14,586 nucleotides of DNA from an uncultured Lachnospira sp. (lineage in GTDB: Bacteria > Bacillota > Clostridia > Lachnospirales > Lachnospiraceae), in contig CAKRKK010000045.1 of NCBI GenBank assembly GCA_934358235.1, positions 1 to 14,586 on the forward strand, given 5' to 3'. Below, piece by piece: positions 6,909 to 13,750 of the stretch; within the stretch, counting starts at the first letter, position 1; each line of letters opens with the position of its first letter. The position numbers and the translations under genes are program-made. The notes below the pieces were generated by a model, which was not told the origin of the DNA, made no database searches, and worked only from the letters and a program-made list of their open reading frames with translations.

Positions 6909-8586
6909 TATATAGTTCATTAAAATATTCTGCGGGATATGCCTTACCAAAAAGATATCCCTGTATACAATCAGCACCAAGCCTTCTTAATGCCCTTAAA
7001 TCCTCTGAGGTTTCAATACCCTCTATACACAGCTTTAATCCAAGACTATGTGCCATATTTATAATATAAGTCATAAGTTCATAGTCATAATGATTCTTCA
7101 ACGCTTTTAATGTGAAGGAACGGTCTATCTTTATATAATCCGGCTTTAAATCGCTTAAGCAATGCAGATTGGAATATCCAGTACCAAAATCATCCAAAAG
7201 AACATATACACCATTATTCTTTAGCTGTTCCCATAAATATTTAAAATGTGTGCTTGAATCCAGATATCCGCTTTCTGTAAGTTCAATTCCTATACACGAA
7301 GGATTCAGGGAATACTTTTGTATAGCTGTCATTATATCTGACAGCACATCACTCTTCATAACCTGTATATATGATACATTGACATTTATTCTGAAGTCCT
7401 CTACCTTTTTGCACCATATACTACATTGTTTTGCTGACTGCTCAAGTATCCATCTGCCAGCCGGAATAATAAGTCCGGATTCTTCCAGCAATGGAATAAA
7501 CTCTACTGGTGAAATATACTCTCTTTCGTCTGAATTCTCCTTTTTCATTGAAAAACGCATAAGTGCTTCAGCCCCCATAAGCATATAAGTACCTGCATCT
7601 ACTACCGGCTGATAAAACACCTCAAAGCCATCAAAATCATTATTGACCGCATTATGGAGTGCCTTACTTATAACTCTTTTTCTTTTAAACCTTTTATATT
7701 CTTCTTCATTATATATGTAGTAGTTATTTCTGCCATTATCTTTAGCTGTTTTGATGGCATATTCTGATGCCTTTATATAATCCTCGACCTTAGTGCCTAT
7801 ATGCTTAGTATCAATAATACCTGCTGACAAGGTAAATATTACTTCATATTTATTATCTTCTATAAACCTTGTTATAAGCCTTTTACAGTTCATATATATA
7901 TCAACAGCAGATTGTATATCTCCGCCATTAAAATCCACTACTATGAATTCATCCACACCAACCTTAAACACGCTTTGTTGCTCGTTAATGCAGGAATGTA
8001 TACACTCAGCTACCTTTTTTAATATAAAGTCTCCATAAGCTGTACCAGCATTAGCATTGATAAGGCTGAAATTATCTATGCCAATTCTTAATATAAAGCC
8101 CTTTGGAATAGTCTTACCACAGCATTCCCTGACATAATCAGTAAGTGCCTGCTCTCCTAATAGTCCGCTTATATTATCAGCCTCTGGCTTTTCACCTATT
8201 TCATTGATACAGCCAACCAGATAATGTGGAATTAAATCATCATCATAAAGCACCGTGCCCCTGCAGTTAATCCATACAGGCTCAGAATTCTTATCAAGCC
8301 ATCTGTACTTCATATTATGAAATTCTTTCTTTCCCTCTTTTATCTGCCTGATTTCTGCTTGTAACAATGGCATATCCTGTGGATATACGAATATCTCATG
8401 CCCTCTGGCTGCATCATAGAACTTATCCGATGGCAGCAGGAATCTTTCTGTAGCATGTTCAGAAATCACATAATAATCCTCTTTTAAATCATATACATAA
8501 AGATAGTCATTCATACAAGGATTCAATATTCTTATAGCTTCTTCTATTTGTTTCTTTGACATATTTATTAAACTATTACGCATCAT
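6901..8586 (-). CDS. PAS-GGDEF-EAL protein, probable c-di-GMP phosphodiesterase (561 aa)
   Basis: Residues are numbered from the ATG at 8586. A PAS-like domain (about 25-133) precedes a GGDEF domain (about 140-292) and a C-terminal EAL domain (about 305-561). The EAL signature residues are all visible: QPVVD and GAEALMR (E340), NVS (N403), ELTES (E435), DDFGTGYS (D465, D466), IKIDRSF (K486), EGIET (E522) and QGYLFGKA (Q542). Hydrolysis of c-di-GMP to pGpG is therefore likely. The GGDEF motif reads GVDEF (210-214), which probably abolishes or weakens synthesis; such domains often bind GTP and tune the EAL domain. No membrane span is seen, so it is cytoplasmic. An in-frame ATG at 8643 lies too close to the predicted transcript start and has no ribosome site, while AAAGGA sits 6 nt before 8586. 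An ATG at 8583 is almost equally possible. An MCP gene follows. Confidence 0.9.
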   Translation of the reverse strand: MMRNSLINMSKKQIEEAIRILNPCMNDYLYVYDLKEDYYVISEHATERFLLPSDKFYDAARGHEIFVYPQDMPLLQAEIRQIKEGKKEFHNMKYRWLDKNSEPVWINCRGTVLYDDDLIPHYLVGCINEIGEKPEADNISGLLGEQALTDYVRECCGKTIPKGFILRIGIDNFSLINANAGTAYGDFILKKVAECIHSCINEQQSVFKVGVDEFIVVDFNGGDIQSAVDIYMNCKRLITRFIEDNKYEVIFTLSAGIIDTKHIGTKVEDYIKASEYAIKTAKDNGRNNYYIYNEEEYKRFKRKRVISKALHNAVNNDFDGFEVFYQPVVDAGTYMLMGAEALMRFSMKKENSDEREYISPVEFIPLLEESGLIIPAGRWILEQSAKQCSIWCKKVEDFRINVNVSYIQVMKSDVLSDIMTAIQKYSLNPSCIGIELTESGYLDSSTHFKYLWEQLKNNGVYVLLDDFGTGYSNLHCLSDLKPDYIKIDRSFTLKALKNHYDYELMTYIINMAHSLGLKLCIEGIETSEDLRALRRLGADCIQGYLFGKAYPAEYFNELYIE

Positions 8587-8659
8587 GCCTGTTCCTTTCA
8601 TAATAAAACAACAAAGTATTTTATTTATGTCCCCTTCAAACATTCATCTAATATCTAAT

Positions 8660-8688
8660 AAGATACCTTTTTGTCAAATAAATGTCAA
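8660..8688 (-). promoter_or_regulatory. Promoter for the PAS-GGDEF-EAL gene, with tandem TTGACA repeat
   Basis: On the minus strand, a consensus -35 TTGACA (8683-8688) and -10 TATCTT (8660-8665) are 17 nt apart. A second TTGACA (8672-8677) lies 11 bp away as part of a tandem TGTCAAATA repeat on the plus strand, so an overlapping alternative promoter shifted by 11 bp is possible. The predicted start near 8653 gives a leader of about 67 nt to the ATG at 8586. Confidence 0.55.
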
Positions 8689-8693
8689 ATATT

Positions 8694-8739
8694 AGTTGGC
8701 TTTTCACATAATATAAGTTGGTTTTTTATTAATTATGTG
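8694..8739. repeat. Direct and inverted repeats in the divergent promoter region
   Basis: AGTTGGCTTTT (8694-8704) and AGTTGGTTTTT (8716-8726) are near-identical direct repeats 22 bp apart, about two helical turns. A perfect 8-bp inverted repeat, CACATAAT (8705-8712) and ATTATGTG (8732-8739), flanks the -35 of the plus-strand promoter and reaches into its spacer. Either could be a binding site for a regulator of one or both divergent genes. No known regulator is matched. Confidence 0.35.
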
Positions 8740-8746
8740 CTATCAT
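8718..8746 (+). promoter_or_regulatory. Promoter for the Cys-rich PAS / degenerate GGDEF gene
   Basis: -35 TTGGTT (8718-8723) and -10 TATCAT (8741-8746) are 17 nt apart on the plus strand. The predicted start near 8753 gives a short leader carrying AAGGTGGGG before the ATG at 8778. The promoter is divergent from that of the c-di-GMP phosphodiesterase gene. Confidence 0.5.
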
Positions 8747-8777
8747 TTAAACAATTACAAAAGGTGGGGAACGGATT

Positions 8778-9671
8778 ATGGATAATATAATTAATAACAA
8801 TAGTAATATACAATCATATTCAACTGAAGAAATAACAGCCGAGATGAATGTGCTATCACATTCCTTTGATGTAGTAAGACTGGTTAATCCTTGGGAGTGT
8901 AATATTGTTAAAGCTGTTAAAGAAGCACCAGATAATACAGATAATTGCTTTGATGTATGGAATGTTCCATATCAGTGTGTCAACTGTACCTCTGCAAGAG
9001 CCTTACTGACCGGGCATACTCAGTCCAAGCTTGATACGACCTGTGATGATATATTTCAGATAACATCCCGTCCTGTTAATGTTGACGGCAAACCTCTTGT
9101 ACTTGAAATCGCAAAGCATTTTTCTTACACCTATAACAGATATGATTCTGTCTCCCAAAGAAAGAAGCTCATCAATGCAATAAGGGCTCTCAATCACGAT
9201 CTATTGCTGGATAAGGAAACTGATGCCTTTAACCGTGATTATATGGCTGAACACTTTCCTAACATTTTCCATACTGCACAGCAGATTCATCGGACTAATG
9301 CTGCACTTATTCACATACAGCATCTGTATGATATAACACAAAATGAAGGTTCTATGGCAGCCTCAGGCATGATATGCAGTCTTTATTCATTATTAAAGCA
9401 AACCTTCTTAGATGAAACAGATGTAGGACTTTTGTATATAAGATATAGTCCCGACACCTTCCTGGTGTTTGAAAACAATCTTGATTATGAAAGCTTTAAT
9501 AAAAGGATTAATCTTCTTCAGCTAGAGGCAGCACCTAAGCATCTGCTGTTTAACAACAAAAGACTGCCCTTCGATATTTCTATTGCCTGTGCAGACCTTG
9601 CTAATGAAGACATAAACAGCCTTGATGAACTACTAGGTATTTTAAAGACGCGCCTTGAAAACAGCTTGTAA
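8778..9671 (+). CDS. Cys-rich PAS-like domain joined to a degenerate GGDEF domain (297 aa), probable non-catalytic signalling protein
   Basis: The N-terminal half (about residues 25-118) looks like a PAS domain with three clustered Cys in a C-x9-C-x2-C pattern (C57, C67, C70, around FDVWNVPYQCVNC), plus C89. I associate this Cys-cluster PAS with Lachnospiraceae diguanylate cyclase-like proteins; it could bind a metal or report redox state. The C-terminal half (about 138-297) follows the GGDEF fold outline: DKETDAFNR replaces D-x-LTGLxNR, and YSPDTF (223-228) sits where YGGDEF should be. Both the substrate loop and the metal Asp/Glu are lost, so diguanylate cyclase activity is unlikely. No membrane span is present. 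A ribosome site (AAGGTGG) lies about 10 nt before the ATG. It is divergent from the phosphodiesterase gene, so it may bind or regulate that enzyme, though this is inference. Confidence 0.75.
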   Translation: MDNIINNNSNIQSYSTEEITAEMNVLSHSFDVVRLVNPWECNIVKAVKEAPDNTDNCFDVWNVPYQCVNCTSARALLTGHTQSKLDTTCDDIFQITSRPVNVDGKPLVLEIAKHFSYTYNRYDSVSQRKKLINAIRALNHDLLLDKETDAFNRDYMAEHFPNIFHTAQQIHRTNAALIHIQHLYDITQNEGSMAASGMICSLYSLLKQTFLDETDVGLLYIRYSPDTFLVFENNLDYESFNKRINLLQLEAAPKHLLFNNKRLPFDISIACADLANEDINSLDELLGILKTRLENSL

Positions 9672-9702
9672 GCTTATGTTGTAATAAACTAATGCATTAA
9701 TA

Positions 9703-9731
9703 TTGACAAAAATAATATGATAATATAAAAT
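9703..9731 (+). promoter_or_regulatory. Promoter of the flavodiiron protein gene
   Basis: Consensus -35 TTGACA (9703-9708) and -10 TAAAAT (9726-9731) lie 17 nt apart. The expected start is near 9738, giving a leader of about 55 nt that ends in GGAGG, 8 nt before the ATG at 9793. It lies in the 121-nt gap after the preceding gene. Confidence 0.7.
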
Positions 9732-9739
9732 CAAAACGA

Positions 9740-9754
9740 TAATAGTAATTATTA
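9740..9754. promoter_or_regulatory. PerR/Fur-family box candidate at the fprA transcription start
   Basis: TAATAGT-A-ATTATTA is a 7-1-7 inverted repeat matching in 6 of 7 arm positions, the format of Gram-positive Fur/PerR boxes. It sits directly over the expected start of transcription. Clostridial flavodiiron genes are known PerR targets, which makes PerR repression relieved by oxygen or peroxide the best guess. Confidence 0.45.
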
Positions 9755-9792
9755 CCATTTTATAAATTTAACATTTTCTGGAGGTATTTATT

Positions 9793-10956
9793 ATGGCTGA
9801 TACATTTATATCTGATTCAATCAAATACATAGGAGCTGATGACACTACTCTCGACTTATTTGAAAGTCAATATAAGGTTCCTAACGGAATATCCTACAAT
9901 TCCTACGTCATCCTGGATGAGAAGGTTGCTGTTATGGATACAATAGATGCAAGAAAGACTGATGAATGGTTTGACAAGCTTGAAGCTGAACTTGGTGGCA
10001 GAGCTGTTGATTACATCGTAATCTCTCATCTTGAGCCTGACCACGCCGCTAATATAAAGGCTCTTGCTGACAAATATCCTGATGCTGTGCTTGTACTTAG
10101 TGCTAAGGCTAAGGCAATGCTTCCTCAGTTCTTTGATATAGCCGGGCTTGACAATCGTTGTCAGGTTGTTGCAGAAGGTGATAAGCTTTCCTTAGGAAAT
10201 CACGAGCTTACCTTCATAATGGCTCCTATGGTTCATTGGCCAGAGGTTATGCTTGAATATGAAACAAGTGAAAAGGTACTGTTTTCTGCCGATGCCTTTG
10301 GTAAATTCGGTGCTTTAAGTGCTGATGAAGACTGGACCTGCGAGGCAAGAAGATACTACTTTAATATTGTAGGCAAGTACGGTGCTCCTGTACAGACATT
10401 ACTTAAGAAGGCTTCTTCTCTTGATATTAAAACTATATGTCCTCTTCATGGACCTATACTTAAGAATGACCTTGATTTCTATATTGGCAAATACCTTACC
10501 TGGAGCAGCTATGAACCTGAGGATGATGGAATCCTTGTAGCCTGTGCTTCTATACATGGCAATACTAAGGCCGTTTCCTTAAAAATGGTTGATATATTAA
10601 AGGAAAATGGCTATAAGAAGGTAGCCTTTACAGATCTTACAAGAGATGATATGGCAGAAGCCATAGAAGATGCTTTCCGCTATTCAAGACTTATTGTAGC
10701 TGGTGCTTCTTATGATGGAGGTGTATTCCCTCCTATGGAGGACTTCATCAACAGACTCTCTCATAAGTCTTACCAGAAGCGAACAGTAGGAATTATTGAA
10801 AATGGTTCCTGGGCACCTACTGCTGGCAAGTGGATGAAAACAGCCTTTGAAGGCATGAAAAATATTAATATATGCCAGAACATAGTTACAATAAAATCAA
10901 CTATGAAGGATAGCGATATTGTGAATATGGAGAAATTAGCTGAAGAAATGAAATAA
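9793..10956 (+). CDS. fprA: FprA-type flavodiiron protein (oxygen/nitric oxide reductase), 387 aa
   Basis: The N-terminal metallo-beta-lactamase-like domain (about residues 1-245) carries a complete diiron ligand set: SHLEPDH (H79, E81, D83, H84), H148 in MVHWPEVM, D167 in FSADAFG and H219 in CPLHGP. The C-terminal flavodoxin domain (about 248-387) starts with an FMN loop ACASIHGNTKA and has the GASYDGG and ENGSWAPTAGK loops. There is no extra rubredoxin or flavin-reductase domain, so this is a class A enzyme needing an outside electron donor such as rubredoxin. It reduces oxygen to water or NO to N2O in the cytoplasm and protects anaerobes. Length is usual for the class. The start is set by GGAGG 8 nt before the ATG. 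The gene is probably monocistronic, with a PerR-like box at its promoter. A 13-bp arm of an inverted repeat overlaps its last codons. Confidence 0.96.
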   Translation: MADTFISDSIKYIGADDTTLDLFESQYKVPNGISYNSYVILDEKVAVMDTIDARKTDEWFDKLEAELGGRAVDYIVISHLEPDHAANIKALADKYPDAVLVLSAKAKAMLPQFFDIAGLDNRCQVVAEGDKLSLGNHELTFIMAPMVHWPEVMLEYETSEKVLFSADAFGKFGALSADEDWTCEARRYYFNIVGKYGAPVQTLLKKASSLDIKTICPLHGPILKNDLDFYIGKYLTWSSYEPEDDGILVACASIHGNTKAVSLKMVDILKENGYKKVAFTDLTRDDMAEAIEDAFRYSRLIVAGASYDGGVFPPMEDFINRLSHKSYQKRTVGIIENGSWAPTAGKWMKTAFEGMKNINICQNIVTIKSTMKDSDIVNMEKLAEEMK

Positions 10957-10989
10957 TTATTAATATCACACAATATTTCAGCTAATTTC
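10932..10989. repeat. Perfect 13-bp inverted repeat between convergent fprA and MATE genes, possible bidirectional terminator
   Basis: The arms GAAATTAGCTGAA (10932-10944) and TTCAGCTAATTTC (10977-10989) are perfectly complementary, with a 32-nt AT-rich spacer. The left arm is inside the last codons of fprA, and the right arm is just past the MATE stop on the other strand. Neither side has a strong T-tract, so termination is only a guess. The position between convergent genes supports a 3'-end role. Confidence 0.4.
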
Positions 10990-11007
10990 AATTTATTCAA
11001 ATTACGG

Positions 11008-12375
11008 TTATTCAAATTCCAGTTTCCTGAAGCAATGTATGAAATATGCTATTTCTGCTATTGCGGTTATTATCCAGGAACAAGGATACAGAAGGAACAA
11101 CGATGGAATTGTATGATAATATGCAAATATTGTATACACCCACGCAACCCTGAAGACACACGAACCTATTATAACCACTATTGTAGGAACAACTGCCTTT
11201 CCAAGTCCTCTTGAGGCTGCTATTGTACAATCCATAAATGCAGATACTGCATAGGAAAAGCCCATAATCATTATTCTTTGCATACCAGCCTCTATAACCT
11301 CTGGCTCGCTTGTAAATAAAGACAAAAACTGTCTTCCGAATATTATCAGAAGACCTCCGAGTATAGCTGCCGCAAAAAAAGCGTATGACATGCTTATAAT
11401 ATAGCTTTTTAACATACGCTTTTTATTGTGGGCACCCATATTCTGTCCCATAAAGCTTGAACAGGCTGTATAGAATGCCATCATAACATTGTATATAAGT
11501 GTATCTGCATTAGCCGCTGCTGCTGTACCAGATACCATAACTGCACTAAAGGAATTAACTCCTGCCTGTATAAACAGATTAGCAAGTGCAAATATTGCAT
11601 TCTGTATGCCCGCAGGAATTCCCAGCATAAGTATTATTCCTGAAACACCCGGATATACTTTCAGCTCTTTTATTCTTATTCTGCAGCTATCACTCTCTTT
11701 TCTTTTTAGAAGATTAATGCATACAAGTGCAGCAGATATATATTGTGCTGTTATACTTGCGTATGCAACACCATCCTCTGCCATTCCTATCCCTATTACA
11801 AATATGAGATTAAGAATCACATTAACAACACCTGCTATTGAAAGATATATAAGTGGTTTTTTAGTATCACCGCATGCACTCATTACAGCATTACCAAAGT
11901 TATATACAGCCATAGCCGGCATACCAAGTGCATATATTCTGAAATAAAGTACTGCTCCTGATAATAGCTCTTCCTTTGTTTTTATAAGCAAAAGAAATGG
12001 TCTGGCCCCTATTATACATAATATGCAGGCAATTATACCAACCAATAAGCATAGCAGGAAAGATGTATGAATTGTCTTACGCACGTTCTCCTTCTGCCCA
12101 GCTCCAAGCTGATGGGCAGTTCTTACATTAACTCCACATCCCATGCCTATAAGAAAGCCTGTAAACAATGTAACAAGCAGTGAAGTCGAGCCAACTGCAC
12201 CAAGTGCCTCGTAGCTTGAAAATTTACCTACAACTGCTACATCTGACATATTAAAAAGCACCTCTAGTATCTGTGCTAACATCAGCGGAACACTGAACTT
12301 AAATATATTTACGGGAATAGAGCCCGTTGTCATATTCATACCCAAAGCAGACGCCTTGCCATTCTCCTTAGTCAT
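11008..12375 (-). CDS. MATE family multidrug/toxin efflux transporter (455 aa)
   Basis: The length and about twelve hydrophobic segments fit the MATE (NorM/DinF-like) family. The N-terminus has the typical GSIPVNIFKFSVPLML opening, and the first membrane spans hold NMSDVAVVGKF and LGAVGSTS. The second half repeats the pattern with MLGIPAGIQNAIFALANLFIQ, the counterpart of the first-half signature. Such proteins export drugs, dyes or metabolites using a Na+ or H+ gradient; the substrate cannot be told here. The ATG at 12375 has GAGAGG 9 nt upstream. It lies downstream of trxB on the same strand after a 185-nt gap with its own promoter, and converges on fprA with a 51-nt gap. An 11-bp direct repeat (TTATTCAAATT, 10993-11003 and 11008-11018) covers its stop codon. 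Family assignment is very sure. Confidence 0.95.
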   Translation of the reverse strand: MTKENGKASALGMNMTTGSIPVNIFKFSVPLMLAQILEVLFNMSDVAVVGKFSSYEALGAVGSTSLLVTLFTGFLIGMGCGVNVRTAHQLGAGQKENVRKTIHTSFLLCLLVGIIACILCIIGARPFLLLIKTKEELLSGAVLYFRIYALGMPAMAVYNFGNAVMSACGDTKKPLIYLSIAGVVNVILNLIFVIGIGMAEDGVAYASITAQYISAALVCINLLKRKESDSCRIRIKELKVYPGVSGIILMLGIPAGIQNAIFALANLFIQAGVNSFSAVMVSGTAAAANADTLIYNVMMAFYTACSSFMGQNMGAHNKKRMLKSYIISMSYAFFAAAILGGLLIIFGRQFLSLFTSEPEVIEAGMQRIMIMGFSYAVSAFMDCTIAASRGLGKAVVPTIVVIIGSCVFRVAWVYTIFAYYHTIPSLFLLYPCSWIITAIAEIAYFIHCFRKLEFE

Positions 12376-12420
12376 TAGTTATTACCTCTCACTTTATCCT
12401 TTATAAGCTGTATAAATATC

Positions 12421-12463
12421 AGGCTTAGCTATATAAATATAAGCTCCTAAGGCTGCTGCCTTA
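12421..12463 (-). promoter_or_regulatory. Two adjacent stem-loops in the MATE gene leader
   Basis: TAAGGC-TGCT-GCCTTA (12448-12463) forms a 6-bp hairpin next to an A/T run. Immediately beside it, 12421-12448 forms a second, bulged hairpin pairing AGCTATA with TATA-A-GCT, closed by AGG/CCT. Both lie in the predicted leader of about 110 nt of the MATE mRNA. No T-run follows either in the direction of transcription, so they are not simple terminators. No riboswitch class was recognised. Confidence 0.3.
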
Positions 12464-12495
12464 AAAAACTGCTGTTATATTTTAGCTGGACAATG

Positions 12496-12524
12496 AATAT
12501 AACATATGCAAAGCATAATTTCAA
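12496..12524 (-). promoter_or_regulatory. Promoter of the MATE transporter gene
   Basis: On the minus strand, -35 TTGAAA (12519-12524) and -10 TATATT (12496-12501) are 17 nt apart, in the 185-nt gap after trxB. The expected start near 12488 leaves a leader of about 110 nt. I saw no terminator after trxB, so read-through from trxB is also possible. Confidence 0.5.
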
Positions 12525-12560
12525 TCGTCTTTGGATTATTAATTCAATTACAATTCAACC

Positions 12561-13526
12561 TTATACATTTCTTATATACTTTATTGCATTGGAAGCTGCA
12601 TTAGCGCCATCCGCTGCTGCCGTTATAAGCTGTCTTACTTCCTTGGTTCTGACATCGCCGGCTGCATACAGGCCTGGGGCTGATGTAACGCAGTTTTCCC
12701 CTGCAATAATATAGCCAGTCTTATCAAGGCTTACAACTCCTTTTAATATACTGGTTGCCGGCTCCATGCCAATAGCAACAAAAAGTCCATCCGCCTTTAT
12801 AACCTGTCCATCATTTAAAACAACCTCTTCAAGCTTATTTCCACCTTTTAGCGCACATATAGTTACCCCTGTTATAAAGTGGACATTTTTACGCTCCTTA
12901 AGCCTTTCTAATGTAACAAGGTCGCCTCTGAACTCTGCTCTTCTATGAACGATATATACATTACTGCATATATCAGAAAGATATATAGCATCCCCAAGTG
13001 CACTATTGCCGCCGCCTGCAACAACAACATTTTTATCTTTAAAGAAAGCACCATCACACACAGCACAATATGATACGCCTTTACCTATAAACTGATTCTC
13101 TTCATCAAGTCCCAGATGTCTATGATGGCTTCCAGCCGCATATATGACGGTTCTTGCAAGTCTGTAGCTTTCATCTGAAAGCTCCACCCTCCATAAGGCT
13201 GCTTTATCAGCCTCCTGATTATCTATGGTTAGTTTTCCTGTATCATCTACCCTTTTTATTGTGGTCACATCACCGTCTGCAATCTCAACCCCAAGCGATA
13301 TAGCATGATTTCTAAAGTTTTCTCCTAGCTCATAGCCGCTTACTGCTGGTATTCCAAGGTAATTATCAACTCTGTCGCTGTATGCAATCTGTCCTGTACC
13401 CATATATTCTTTTTCAATAACAAGCACCTTAAGGCCTGCTCTCTTTGTATATATGGCTGCAGACAGACCTGCCGGACCACTTCCTACTATAACAACATCA
13501 ATAATATCATTATTATATGTGCCCAT
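12561..13526 (-). CDS. trxB: Thioredoxin reductase (NADPH type), 321 aa
   Basis: The low-molecular-weight thioredoxin reductase layout is clear: FAD loop GSGPAG (15-20), redox-active CAVCDG (C154, C157), NADPH loop GGGNSA (171-176), the NADPH 2'-phosphate signature HRRAEFR (194-200), and a C-terminal FAD motif AAGDVR (288-293). It moves electrons from NADPH to thioredoxin in the cytoplasm. The presence of HRR-x3-R argues against the ferredoxin- or NADH-using variants. The flavin-side GGQ motif reads TGQ here, a mild variant. GAGAGGTG lies 5 nt before the ATG at 13526. No thioredoxin gene is adjacent in the window. Upstream lie a JAMM peptidase and a ThiF-like gene on the same strand, but a strong hairpin separates them, so trxB is probably its own unit. 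Its reducing power could serve sulfur transfer, which is inference. Confidence 0.95.
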   Translation of the reverse strand: MGTYNNDIIDVVIVGSGPAGLSAAIYTKRAGLKVLVIEKEYMGTGQIAYSDRVDNYLGIPAVSGYELGENFRNHAISLGVEIADGDVTTIKRVDDTGKLTIDNQEADKAALWRVELSDESYRLARTVIYAAGSHHRHLGLDEENQFIGKGVSYCAVCDGAFFKDKNVVVAGGGNSALGDAIYLSDICSNVYIVHRRAEFRGDLVTLERLKERKNVHFITGVTICALKGGNKLEEVVLNDGQVIKADGLFVAIGMEPATSILKGVVSLDKTGYIIAGENCVTSAPGLYAAGDVRTKEVRQLITAAADGANAASNAIKYIRNV

Positions 13527-13628
13527 AATAACACCTCTCTTTCACTTCATTCTTATTTATATTTTCTGCTTAGATTATTATTTTTATTCTGTCAGTTAAT
13601 CAGCCCAATCTATAATTCACATAAAGCT

Positions 13629-13668
13629 CTGCCGTTTTTTTATATAATGCGGCAGGCAATATACACAA
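13629..13668 (-). promoter_or_regulatory. Candidate trxB promoter with an inverted repeat flanking the -10
   Basis: On the minus strand, -35 TTGTGT (13663-13668) and -10 TATATA (13641-13646, spacing 16) or TATAAA (13639-13644, spacing 18) fit a promoter. The start near 13632 gives a leader of about 105 nt. CTGCCG (13629-13634) and CGGCAG (13650-13655) form a perfect 6-bp inverted repeat 21 bp apart, about two helical turns, bracketing the -10. It could be an operator or a small RNA hairpin. Confidence 0.35.
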
Positions 13669-13719
13669 AGAGCAAAACCAAGTGCAGTATTATCAGGCCA
13701 GCACCTCGTTTTGCTCTTT
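13667..13719 (-). terminator. Long hairpin after the JAMM gene, probable terminator
   Basis: Arms 13667-13678 (AAAGAGCAAAAC) and 13708-13719 pair perfectly over 12 bp. After one G-G mismatch a further 7 bp (one G-T) continue, leaving a 15-nt loop. It lies 32 nt past the JAMM stop and upstream of trxB. The minus-strand tail (TTTGTGTATATT) is a weak T-tract; the plus-strand side has TTTTT. Termination after the ThiF-JAMM unit is the best reading. Confidence 0.55.
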
Positions 13720-13750
13720 TTGCTCCTATGAACTATAAACATATAAGCTC

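Noticed and set aside
8587..8643. ATG at 8643 adding 19 residues to the PAS-GGDEF-EAL protein
   Set aside because: It is only about 10 nt from the predicted transcription start and lacks a ribosome site, whereas 8586 has AAAGGA 6 nt upstream.
12448..12468. TAAGGC-TGCT-GCCTTA hairpin as the trxB terminator
   Set aside because: Reading leftward, the T-run comes before the stem instead of after it, and it lies after the proposed MATE promoter. On the plus strand only A residues follow.
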